DNA from: Azolla caroliniana
Taxonomy: Eukaryota; Polypodiophyta
Direction: 5' to 3'
Assembly: GCA_043228905.1 (NCBI GenBank)
Contig: JBHGNT010000011.1
Coordinates: 19,716,001-19,780,000 of the forward strand
DNA: 64,000 nucleotides
The notes beneath the pieces were generated by a model. It was not told where the DNA came from. It saw only the letters and a list, made by a program, of their open reading frames with translations, and searched no databases. A program made the position numbers and the translations under genes. Positions 11,325-22,400 of this stretch are shown piece after piece (position 1 is the first letter of the stretch; each line of letters begins with the position of its first letter).

Positions 11325-11797
11325 TCACTAGCATGTTGTACTTTGTAACATCAAACATATGATCTCAATGTACTATCTCATGCAGATTGCCAACTTTTTT
11401 GTAATATCAAATCAAGATTTGAATCTCATTTTGGTTGTATATGACTCAATGTGGACTCTATCTGAATCTCATTTTGTAATATCAAATCAATATTTGAATC
11501 TCATTTTGGTTGTATATGACTCAATTTGATGAACATTCTGGTTGTGGCACTTATTATTTGAATCTAATTCTGGTTGGGAGTCTTATTAATTAGTCGCACT
11601 CATTTCATTCACCCGCTTTCTCGATCGTTCACTAATAGCCCTAAACATTCTCGAACTAAATCATTGAAGAAGAGCTTAAATAATCCGCTCCATTCATGTG
11701 AATTATTTGAATTCATCCACTTCATTCATTCGCATAATCTCTCACATTCACTTCATTCACCTCAATCACTGGCATTCTCGATCATATTGTATTTGCT
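11325..11797. other. spacer between the two MULE genes
   Basis: AT-rich, with an imperfect duplication of a segment containing TTTGAATCTCATTTTGGTTG at about 11413 and 11492. It probably holds the terminator of the first gene and the promoter of the transposase. Confidence 0.5.
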
Positions 11798-14249
11798 ATG
11801 GAAAGCACAATGCATCATGGTGTCTTCGCCATGTCAGAAGATGAATTGGAGGATACGTCATGGTCGTCCAATGCATCGTTTGTATCTTAGGACGAATTGG
11901 AGATTCCTTTTGAGTCATCAGATTCTGATCGTGAGGATGAGGTGGTCGATCCCTTCATGTATTGTTCCCCCAGGTATTCTGCATTTTCAAGAGGTACGTA
12001 TAATTTGATGGTTAAAGATTTATTGGGACAAGTTAAGGTAACATTGGAAACATTATGTGATGTCACGAGGGGTGCACCTCTTTCATTTCATGGATGGAGG
12101 CACATGAAGAGTTGTCTCATACTCGGGAATGAGGGTGCAATTTACCTTAAAGCATCACCTAATCTTCAAGTATTATACGTCACGAAATGGAGGGAAGTAG
12201 TATTAACATCACATGTTGACACATCCCATCACACATTTTCAAAGACTTTTAAAGAGTTAAAGCTAGTTTACGCGATTGATGTACGTGATTATGGCATCGC
12301 ACCAGAGTACGTAAAAGCACTCATTAGAAGTTGTGGTTGCCAAATGGTATCGAAGGTTGACCCGATAGAAGGTTTGGGATCAAGCATGGCCAAATATAAC
12401 AAGACCCTACCCATAGAAGTGATCAAGGTAGAAACCCACCAATTAGATGATGCGCTCACAAATTTGCAAACCAAGTACCACACACGTTTTAGGAAAGGAG
12501 TCAAGAAGGGTATGCGTGTGACTAGGTATAGTTGCCATCGTGCTAGGACATCTCGGCTTGCATCTAATTCCACTCGACGACGTAGGTGCACACCCCGATG
12601 TGTACGTTAGAATGAATGACAGTGTTGTGAATGAGACACTTACCATTTCAATATATGGACCTCATAGTGGTCATGTACCATGTAGTAGGTCGGATGTGTA
12701 CCATTTGCTAGTACACCCCAATGTCATAAGTTGTTGCAAAGATGACCTATTTGATGTTGGGTGTGCAAGGCATGTAGCACGAATGAGCATGCGTAAGGAA
12801 GCATATCATAAATCCAAGGCTAGTCCATTAGAGCTTGTTAGCTATCGGTTCTTTATGATACCAAAGGAGGTCCATAACATGGAAAATAGGTTAAAAATCG
12901 GGAGTGCCATGACTAAGGTTGATTGGGCTTTGATGATGCAAGATGCCTATGCACTCCGAGATCTTGGGAAAGTGGCTCATGTTCAACCCTACATGCCTCG
13001 TGAACCAGGATCTCCCGCCAGACAACCATTTATCTTGATACTTCAAGATCAATGGATGTTGGAAATGTGTGAGCGGTTGACCCTAAACAACTCTTGGGCA
13101 ATTGACTCGACATTTAAAACAAACCAATTCGGGCTACCATTATATGCAGTTGTTGCCCCCAACGCCATGGGATTTGGGATCCCGTTATGGTACATGCTTT
13201 GTAGTTCTGATAAGGGGTCAAACCATGAGCAGGTCGCATTAAAAACTTGTTTGAGAGTCATATTCTCAAGGATGCCCATGGTGAGGCCAAATGCAATAGT
13301 GATTAATAAATGTTGGACATCATATAATGCCATAACTAATGTGGTTACAACAAACCGTCAATCTTGGATTGTTGTAAATGGGCAACGGTCGCAAACACAT
13401 TGTTGACTTTTGTTGTGTCAGTTTCACACCAAAAAGTCATGGGTGGACAACTTGTTGCCAAAAGTAAGTGCAACTGAGAGAAGCCATCTTTATCAACGAA
13501 TGTGTCAACTAATGCAATGCATTACTGAATCCGCATTCAATGGGATGTGTGAGGAGTTAAAGGTAGAATATGCAGACAAGCCCGATGTTTGGCAATATAT
13601 AGAAGGAGGATGGTGTGGTTTGACATGTGTGTGGAGGAAACTCTAGCCCAAGTTTGGTAGAATGTTCAACTATGGACACGTTGACACTACCAATATTGTG
13701 GAAAGACATTGGCAGTTTATCAAGTATACTGCCTCGAGAGGAAGAATAAACCGATCAATTACCGACCTTCTGCATGTCTTAATCAGGGATAGTGAAATTG
13801 ACACTTGCTTAGGAGGAATGGTAATAGAGTGGTACAAGCAATGACAAGAAATATGTGAGAGTGGTTGGTTTGCACCCCGTGCGAATTGTACGGATCAAAG
13901 GTCCCGACTTAAAGAAGCGGAGATAATATTGGAAAGGTATGTCGACGATACTTCCACAATGGAAATTGTCGACGAGGCCCGATATTGGTTTAGAATCTTG
14001 AGCATGACAACTCCTACTCTATGGTATAATGTCTCACTCCAATGCTCATATTGTGATTGCCAAGACATTGCGAGTAAATGTAAGCATTTACTCGGTATCC
14101 GAAGGATTATTGAGAGGCATATGCCACATTTATGTGACTCGTTGCCTTTTATAGATCACGCTGTCATGAAGAATTTCGGCCAGAGGCGGAAACCGGGAAA
14201 TATTGGCTATATCGGCAGGGTGCACCATGTGCACTCACCCTCGTATAAT
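11798..14249 (+). pseudogene. MULE transposase with SWIM zinc finger (main part)
   Basis: Start chosen at ATG 11798, in frame with the long 11897-12610 stretch. An N-terminal acidic leader is followed by a MULE DNA-binding-type region. The transposase core is at about 13.0-13.8 kb: WAIDSTFKTNQFGLPLYAVV (first catalytic Asp), VINKCWTSYNAI where the second Asp is expected but Asn is seen, and TTNIVERHWQFIKY (third acidic residue). A SWIM finger CDCQDIASKCKH lies near 14.05 kb. Nonsense codons are at about 11888, 13404, 13644 and 13842, and a frame change lies near 12.52 kb. The frame is then cut by a solo LTR at 14250 and resumes in phase at 15020. DDE transposases of this family cut and paste the element. 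Confidence 0.85.
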
Positions 14250-15014
14250 TGTGTGAATAATAGGAGTTAAGTCGGGACGAAGAATCCCATGTAAATCGGG
14301 ATTTATCCCACATTGTAACGCATCCCTCTCCTTGTTCTATAAAAGGAAGGGATGGTCCCTTGTAGAAGGGTTGCCCATTTTGTATTAGAGGGTATACCGT
14401 TAGTTTAGGGCTAGTCTCTTCTTCTTCTTTCTCTCTTCTTCTTCTTCTCCTTCTCGAGTACTCGGGCGACACCTATGGCGGGAAAGCTGTTAGGTCGACT
14501 CCACTTCTCCTGAGCATACCCGGCTCGCGACCGGGGTTGTATCTCTCCCTGTTGTAGGTTTACTTCTGCCCGACCTCCTGCGCAAGACCCTGCTCGGCAC
14601 AACAAGCCTGTGAGCTCCCAGATCGGCGGCTTGGCAGCAGACCGCTGTTGTAACCTACCTTGGTCCAGCTCGAAGTCGGGGATGTATTCCTTCCCTTGTA
14701 ATATATACATTTGCGTTTGTCTGTGCATATTCGTGTCTCTGTTGGTGTTGGGTGCTTTCCCTTCCCTGCGTTTCCTGTACATAAGGGCGTGAGTTGGGTC
14801 GGCGGTGGGTGTGTGTGTGTGTGTGTGTGCGCGTATGAGTCGGTGTCAAGCGCATGCTCCCTCCCTTTCTCTCTCTCTCGTTCAGTTGCTTCCGGAACGC
14901 GTCCGGAATCGTCTTCTCGGCTTCCCTCCTTCCCTTGTCCGAGACCCCCGTGGTTCCGCCCTTCTACACACAAGGCGTAACAACGCGACAACGCGACCCA
15001 AATGGGAATGGACC
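14250..15014 (+). repeat. solo LTR inserted in the MULE transposase
   Basis: A 765-bp insert starting TGTGTG, flanked by the perfect 5-bp direct repeat ATAAT (14245-14249 and 15015-15019). Removing the insert plus one repeat puts codons TCG TAT AAT ACA AAA in continuous frame across the site. It contains TATA box TCTATAAAAGG near 14337, CT-rich and (GT)n tracts, and no coding domain. It ends in CC, not the canonical CA. The family is not represented elsewhere with certainty, though the architecture resembles the sequence flanking the + strand Ty3 element. Confidence 0.75.
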
Positions 15015-15019
15015 ATAAT

Positions 15020-15517
15020 ACAAAAATAGAAGTGGAGGCAGAGGTAGAATGAGTCGAGGAGACAAACCCCACAACATCCGAGATTGAATCATTCAAGTCC
15101 AAAATACAAATGGTCATGAAAGCACTTCAATGTCTCGAGCACGGGTTAGGAACCTTCGACCGTGCAACTATTGTCGAAGGTATACAAACATTGGAAGATG
15201 TGGTTGAGAAGGTGTATCACGTTGGTGCACCAAAATCAACCAATGAAGAAGATGGCAAATCAATAAGTCGCAACCATCAAATCGGTGCCAAAAGAAGTGC
15301 AACAATAGACATCTCACAAGAACTTATTGGCAGCTTCCCAAACACTTCCAAATCTTACTCTGGAAAACTACAAAGAGGTGCAAGTCGGGCTAGGAGGCAA
15401 TTACCAATATGTGACCATGAGAAGGTTCGGTGTTTGCGTTGCGATGGCTTGACCTTGACTTCAAGGGACTCGAATGTTACATGTAAAAATTGTGGTTGCA
15501 TCTTGCAATCATCCTGA
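15020..15517 (+). pseudogene. MULE transposase C-terminal segment
   Basis: In-phase continuation after the solo LTR, with one TGA near 15050. It encodes a polar tail with a heptad-like stretch (MVMKALQCLEHGL...) and a terminal four-cysteine motif (CLRCDGLTLTSRDSNVTCKNCGC) that could bind zinc, ending in TGA at 15515-15517. The C-terminal Zn-ribbon-like motif may contribute to nucleic-acid binding; I know no named domain for it. Confidence 0.7.
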
Positions 15518-15710
15518 CATGAGCCATAATGTTAATATGTAATGTGTATATTCATATTTCATTTTAGGGTTGTCAACATTTGACGTTTTAATATTTTATG
15601 TAAGACTTGTTATTTGAATCTTTATAGGTTTTTTTGATAAATTTTATGATCATTTTCATGGCAAATATTTGTTGTACACTTACCATTTTTTGGAGTTTTT
15701 GATGTTTGTT
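15518..15710. other. MULE 3' flank
   Basis: AT-rich probable 3' UTR of the transposase. Nothing else seen. Confidence 0.5.
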
Positions 15711-15895
15711 TTTAAGTCGGGCTCCTGATGACAGAGGTTGTTAAACAACGGGGCTCCTTTTGACAGAGTCGGGCTCCTTCTTACTGATGTTGTCAGACAA
15801 CGGGGCTCCTTCTGACAGAGTCAGGCTCTTGCGTACAGAGGTTGTCTGACAACGGGGTTCCTTTTGACAAAGTCGGGCTCCTGGTGACAGACGTT
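15711..15895. repeat. subterminal ~52-bp tandem repeat of the MULE
   Basis: Nearly four copies of a unit containing GTCGGGCTCCT...TGACAGA...GTTGTCAGACAACGG, at about 15716, 15769, 15820 and 15872. Each holds the palindrome-like GTTGTCAGACAAC. It abuts the right TIR. Subterminal arrays often bind transposase in DNA transposons, so that role is possible. Confidence 0.8.
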
Positions 15896-16025
15896 GTCAG
15901 CTTTTTATCCATCTTGGACAGTGGAGATCGAATGTGCCATCAGCGGTGCGACCTGCACCGTCCCTCTCCACCGCGATTCCCTCACTTGCCCTCTTAAATA
16001 TTCGGTAGTAGTTAGTCACATACGT
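15896..16025 (-). repeat. MULE right terminal inverted repeat
   Basis: Reverse complement of 3006-3127, with CGATTCCCTCACTTGCCCTC and GGTAGTAGTTAG as the best conserved blocks. Confidence 0.85.
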
Positions 16026-16461
16026 TCATGTGATCATACATACATACATACATACATACATACATACATACGTCCCTTTGATGTGTGTGGAAATTATGCC
16101 TTCCTTTCATCAGCTGCAAATTTGCCCCAAAATCTAAAAAGGGTTTTGAAAAGAAGCCTGTCACTTCAAATGATACAACAGAAAAAGAATTTTCCCTGTA
16201 TCATCAGCTGCTGAGGGTGCGCATACTACTCTCTGCATGATTGGATTCTTCATCGTCTTCTGCGACAAATTCCGAACAGGAGCAAAATAAGAGAGCATAT
16301 CACCCATAGCAGCAGCAGCAGCAGAAGCTGCAGCCGAAGAAGCAAACCGGCGGAGCCAAGAGAATGCTAATGTACGGATGGATGGAAGCATTCCACACTT
16401 TTAATTTCCTTCCTTCTATTCTCTCGTTAACCAGTGGAGCGCGTACCTCTCTTGGTCTCCT
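16026..16461 (+). promoter_or_regulatory. TAF2 upstream region / 5' UTR
   Basis: Short interval between the MULE end and the TAF2 start, with a CATA array at 16032-16072 and a GCAGCA triplet run at 16308-16324. It must contain the core promoter and 5' UTR unless transcription starts inside the MULE. No clear TATA box. Confidence 0.5.
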
Positions 16462-19400
16462 ATGGTGAAGATCCGAAAGCAGAAGGCAGGAGATCAGATC
16501 AGAGATCGGGTGTTCCCCGTTTCTGCCCGTGATCGTCATCCCTGTGCTGTAGTACGCCATGTGAAGCTTTGCCTTCGAGTCGATGTCTCAAGTCATCGCC
16601 TCCATGGGTCAGTCAGATGTTCGTTCATGTGTTCCTTACATTCTAATTACTTTGGAATGATTTCTGTTTGTGGTTGACTTTGTTGAGCTGTTATGGTCCG
16701 CTTCAGAAGAAAGATCACAATTTTGACGTGATTTGTTTTTTCATGTGTTCTGATAAGTCTGTAAGATAAAAACAACCTTCACAGAACTGTCAAAATTAGA
16801 TGTGAACATCAAACCCACGAGTCTCCTTAACAATATCTTAGTTCTCACTGATTCCCACAGTAAAATCAGTGAAATTGTTCCTTAGTCACTATCATATTAG
16901 CTTCCCAACATCTCAACATACCAACACAATGATATTCACCAGCTTATGTGCCATGTAGTGAAAGTACTTATCTTTATGATAAGGTGATGATGTTGTATTC
17001 TCATATGAAATTAGGGGTTGATAGTGGTGTATTGCTTTCTTTTAGTTCCAACGAAAACCTACATTTCTTTTGATTGGTTATATCTAGATCATGTTGACCA
17101 TGAAATTTATCTTTCGCCATCAATTGTAGTACCTACATTTGCACATGCACTCCAAGAGCTACATATCTGAATGCCGCTGCATTTGGATACACTCTTCAGC
17201 GAAGCGTGTTTATCTAACTCTCTCTCTACATGAGTGGTCAAAGCTGTAACCAGGCCATCATACTCTGGAGGAAGAGTGCTGATACATCTCTGTGTTAGAT
17301 AAGGCCAGATTTCACCAAGCCAACAACTGTCACTTGGTCCTGAAGATGTTGTATGCTTGTGATAAACACCCTAGCCTTTTTGCTTTCAACCATCCTCTTA
17401 GAGGCGCTGATTCTCTGCTCTCATTTGCTCTGCTTCTCATATTGGGCTTGGAGAAATGTCCAGGAATTTGCCATCTTTGACGTTTGCTGGATTAACATTA
17501 ACGTACTGAATCAATTGTCCCCATGGTAATTGGGCAGAATGTGTCTGAGTTAAGCCTCTTCCATGCTCATGCCCATTGTGCTTTCTGGATCAATTGTTCC
17601 TACAAGCTCGACGTTTATTCCAGGTATGGTATATAGGAACCCATGGTTTGAGATTCATGGTTAGAATCCCACTGCCAGAACCATTTGCTCCACTAAGTGA
17701 GTAGTCACAAAATTTCGTTTAATCACTATTTCTGCTACTGTTGCACCCTATCACATTCGTCACACCTCTTGCGAAGTAACTGGTGCAGAACCTCCATTGC
17801 TCTAACGATATGTTAAATGAAAAACAAGAGGATGTGCTGAAATATTTGACACAGTACACAATAGAGACACAATGAAGTGTGATTACAATAGAGAATGTGC
17901 TACAATTGGAGCTCTAGCTCATGCGCTTCTATGTGAGCCGATACAATTACACCTCAATGAGTAAAGTGAGAGCGAACCTAGAGTGCACATTGTTAGACCC
18001 ATTGGCTAACCTCATATTCAACACAGCCCCTTTCCATTGACCGGAAATGTGAGGGTAGTTGGTACTTGTTGACACCTAGCAATTTTAATCCACAATATAT
18101 TCTCATTATTAGATTGTATAATTTTTGCGTGAATATGCTAAACACATGGATTGAAATGAATAGCCATGGTATGGTCCTAATATTTTTCAAGTTGAATTTT
18201 AGAAATAAAAAGTTGTAACTCGCACCAATGTTTGAACCATATGCTTGTAAGCATCAGTTTGTCAGTGATGAAAATAACTTCCAATAGTCGTGTTTCACTT
18301 GATGCTTTAATGCTATTCAAAGGAATGATTTGAACCGTATATATTTTTTATGTTACCTTGTTTGCCCTCTATGTGGAGTAATGAGGAAGCTCACGAGAAA
18401 CCTATAATAATAAAAAAGGCAACATGGCTTGTTGGTAATTGGGAAAGGGTTATTTAGCATCTTAGAGTCTCATTTAATCTTCTTGCGAAGAGACTTTGCA
18501 TGTATAATAGGATTAAGGTTGGTGCATGCCATATTCTGTTGATACAATGGGTGATGCATCTGAAAAGTTGGAGATATGAGGATTCTACATGTATTATATC
18601 AAAGAAGAATGCATATATATGGAGAACTAATATATTGCCGGTATCCCTTCACATTAATTAGAGATTGAGATAGGAAGATATGCGCGCAAATCTGTGAAAT
18701 AATGAATCTGTCAATTGTGCTATCAAAGGAAGGAATGGTATGAACACTATGTTTGCCAAAGAGATGCCATTGCCTCGTCAAATGATTGTTTGGCCACTAT
18801 ACAAGGTAATGGAATGCAAAGATCAACATTGGTTGGGATTGTTCTTGCTAGAATGTGAGGTATAGAGAGAAGTTGTTGAAGGGCCACAAAATCAACCACG
18901 ACTTAGTCAACAACGTGTGAGAAGTTTTTTATGAAGAGGTGTTCGATGCCGAAGAGGCTAGCAGCAGCTTAACAATAAGCTAAAATAAAAAGTATATTTC
19001 TTTGTGAGGCTCAAAGCCTTCAAATGCAAAAAATGAGTGGGTTTAGTAAGCCATGCATTTATGAACGGAGATAAAATACTCGTAAGTAACATAATGAATT
19101 AATGTAGTGGAAGAGTGGAGAGAAAAGAACAATGCATTAAATGCTGTAATGAAGTGATGGTAGGTTAAGGAGGAACTCTGTGCTAATGCAAGAGCATGTT
19201 GGCTATTACTGAGAACTTGAATAGGAGTAGATTGTGGACTTCTAAGATGGTCAAGGATTTTTCTTAACCATAAGAGTTCATGACATGTGTCCAAATAGAA
19301 TGCCTTCAAATGGCTGTTATACCTGAGATTTGTGTGTCACATTGGACCACATAATTCCATATCCACTAACTCTAAAATGGATGTGGCATGATGAGTAGCT

Positions 19401-22400
19401 TGAGAGGGAAAAGGTTCATGGTAGTGCTTCCCATGTATACAAGCACACATGAGATATTGGAGACATTGAAATGAGGAAGTTTGTGCACCATTTGGGATGA
19501 GTAAAGCTTCTGAAAAGAGTCATAGTTGAGGTGCCCAAAGCGTGCATGCCACACCTGAGGATCTTCTTGAGGTACCAAGGCGTAACTTCCATGAAGAAGT
19601 TGTAGTAGATGAGACTTGTAGGATGGTAATGGGCTAGTGGAGCTTTTAAGATGATTCAAGCCATCTTCCTTTTTGCCACTAGCAGCAATTTATAGGTTGT
19701 TGACGTTGGAGTTGTCAAAATAGACACCATAACCTTGTTTAGTAATATGAGAAATTGAGAGCAGGTTAGCTGAATGATGAGGTACATGTAATGCATTTTG
19801 AATAATAGTTGATGTTGACTAGAAGTGAACTCAACAATTCATTATCATGCATGAAGTTTCAAGATTCGATCCATCTCTAATAGGAATTTGTGAGTTGTGT
19901 GGCGGTATATCACACAAGATTGGCTGTCATAAGTCATAACTTGTGCAACCATTATCCACTATCCAATCATGAAGAGAGGATGTGTTGTGGTTAGATCTAG
20001 GTGTGAGCTTGGGGTTGGTTGAAGCTGGCTTTGTGGCACTATCCCTTCTCTTTTTCTGACAATCGGGTTGGATGTGGCCGTTATAGCCTCAATAGTGACA
20101 AGTAAGCTCTTTGTGGGCTGGATTGTCAGTTGGTCTCAATGAAGATTTATTGTTATTAGGAGAATCATTCCATTTGCCTTTGTCTTTAACATGAGTAATG
20201 GACGAAAAAGGAAACAAATGGTTGGCTACTCCAAGGAAATTGAGTTGAATAGAAGAAAGAAATATGAGGGAGATTATGGAGACCTTACAGCTCTAATACC
20301 ATGTGAGAAAACTATTATGAACAGTTGTAAGTTGCCAAAGAGGCTAGCAGCAACTTAGCAATAAGCTAAAACCAGAACTATATTTCTTTGTGAGGCTCAA
20401 AGCCTTCAAATACAAAAAATGAAAGTGAGTTTTGTAACTCATGCATTTAGAAAGGAGATAAGATATTCCTAGGTACATAATGAGTTAATGTAGTGGAAGA
20501 GTGAAGAGGAAAGAGCAATGCATTAAATGCTGTAATGAAGTAGTGGTAGGTTCTAAAAAGTCAACTGTAATAAATGCTGGAATATAGTAAATCTAGAGAG
20601 AGAATATGCATAGTGAGATTGCAGAAGGAAGAGATCTGCTCTGGGGCTGTGACCTTCCAACACTTCTATAGCTCCACACTCATGAAAATTCAATCCAGGG
20701 CTACACAAGTGGGGTCTTGACCAGGATACTAGAAATTGGCTACAATAGATCCATCAATGACAGTTTGTCATGCACATAGGCCTGGTCCTTTGTACCATCG
20801 CAACGTCACCCTTGACATTGACACGTAAAGTCAATTATCTCCCACCACCAGAGGTGATTTACTTAGTCTGGAAACCTCTCCAGCTTGGGTCAGCCCATGT
20901 TGAAGATATTTTGAAGGCAGAAGTTTCAGTCTAAGTTCAGAATTGTAAGTGCATAGCTACCTCAGTACATTATATTTAGCTATATATAATTTGGTTTGTT
21001 GTTCTCAAACATAATATCTTTTCTTTTCTTTCCGCGAATGGTTATCTGTTCTCTGTCTATTGAATTTCCTTTGACAGTTTATACTGGCATGCAGTTATGC
21101 AGAACTGAAAGTTGTTGCACCAACAAAAGGAGTCATTGGTCTTCATGCTCAAGACCTTAACATTGTGAGAGTCTTGTATGATGGCATCCCAACTGATTAC
21201 GAGGTCCTTCAGGGTTTTGAATCAAACAAGTTTGAAACAACAAGCTGTACTCGTGCTGCACAAAAACTCCCAGCTTCTGCCGTGGAAGCTGCAGAATCAG
21301 CATATTCAGAGTATTTGGGGGCTTTGGAAAGAGAATCACACCCTGATTTTCTTGTCTTTGTTCCAGAGGTTTCCATTGCATCTGATGAGAATCATGATGT
21401 TGCACATCCTCTGCTAGAAGCCGGGTCAAACGATGAGACCGTATCACATGCAGAAAAGGTTGGACCTGAACATGCAGTAGAGAGCCAAAAGGAGGAAGTA
21501 ACATCTCACCCAGAAGAAGTAAGTTATATGAAATCTCCTGCAATAGATTTTTATTCTAGTGCCCATCTATTTGTACTCATCTTGTGTGTTGACAGAAAAT
21601 GAATGTTGTTCGCGTGGAGTATTGGTTGGCGAAGCCAGCTTCTGGAGTTCATTTTTTTGGCAATATGCTCCATACAAGCGATCAGTTGCGAAGAGCACGC
21701 TGTTGGTTTCCTTGTGTCGACTTGGATTTTCAAAGATGCAGGTGAAGCTTGAACATCATAGTCCAGTTAGCTGAAAAACAAACAATTCTGATACATAATT
21801 TGCTTATTCAATTGTACAGTTACGAAATGGAATTTACTGTGGAATCTCAGTATTTTGCAGTTAGTTGTGGAAAGCTGCAATACCAGGTAATTTTTTTCTC
21901 TTAAGCTATATTGCTGTTCAACCTAGAGATTTCCTGAAGGCGAGGCACATATCAGTGCCATAAAGGATAGCCAGTATCTAGCAGGATATTTTTACCAGCT
22001 CACTTATTGTTTGCATCTCAATCTGAAGCTTATTTCATGATCATAGACATTTCATGAAGGCAATGCATAAGCCAGCTCGATTCATGGTAGCTGGCATTCA
22101 GAAGAATATTACAACCAGCTCTCTTATTGTTTGCTGCTCAATCTGAAGCTCATTTCATGATCATAGAGATTTCATGAAAGCAATTCAGAAGTTAGTGTGA
22201 TAAATGATAGCTGATATCTAAGATGATATTACATCTAGTTCTCTTATTGTTGCAAATGTTCGAGCATCAATGGTATATTGTATGATAGAATATAATAAAT
22301 ATTAGTTCTAAATACTATAGAATTCTGAAAGTAAGTGTCAACAGCAGCTTCAGACAGCAGATAGTTTAAACCCAATAAGGCAGAACTCAAAGTTCACAGT

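Larger units (their letters stand above)
3006..16025 (+). mobile_element. Mutator-like DNA transposon (MULE) with TIRs, Ulp1-like gene and SWIM transposase
   Basis: Defined by inverted repeats at 3006-3127 and 15896-16025 and by two rightward genes between them. The first encodes a Ulp1-like fragment (3.6-4.3 kb continued at 10.9-11.3 kb). The second encodes a MULE transposase with a SWIM zinc finger (11.8-14.25 kb continued at 15.02-15.5 kb). Removing a copia element (4312-10916) and a solo LTR (14250-15014) leaves a unit of roughly 5.6 kb, ordinary for an autonomous MULE. Plant MULEs that carry a Ulp1-like protease (Kaonashi and related types) are known, but many of those lack long TIRs. 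The transposase has several nonsense codons and a frame change, so the element is dead. The right end lies about 440 bp before the TAF2 start codon. No clean 8-11 bp target duplication is visible because both ends abut CATA repeats. Confidence 0.8.
18916..20670 (-). mobile_element. decayed Ty1/copia element in TAF2 intron 1
   Basis: LTR copies at 18916-19165 (3', truncated) and from 20302 (5') share about 85-90% identity by eye. An iMet-type primer site with one change (TGGTATTAGAGC) abuts the 5' LTR at 20290-20301 on the minus strand. Decayed coding remains are GAG-pre-integrase ([20 protein letters not shown]) at 19372-19659 and the end of RNase H (19.15-19.3 kb, LRKILDHL then [10 protein letters not shown]), which runs directly into the truncated 3' LTR. 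Most of integrase and RT is deleted. Zinc-knuckle and gag remains lie at about 20.0-20.2 kb. No target duplication found; the right end near 20670 is uncertain. Confidence 0.8.

Noticed and set aside
11574-12008. 144-codon open frame before the transposase
   Set aside because: Overlaps the transposase N-terminus in another frame and has no recognisable domain; the ATG at 11798 fits the transposase frame better.
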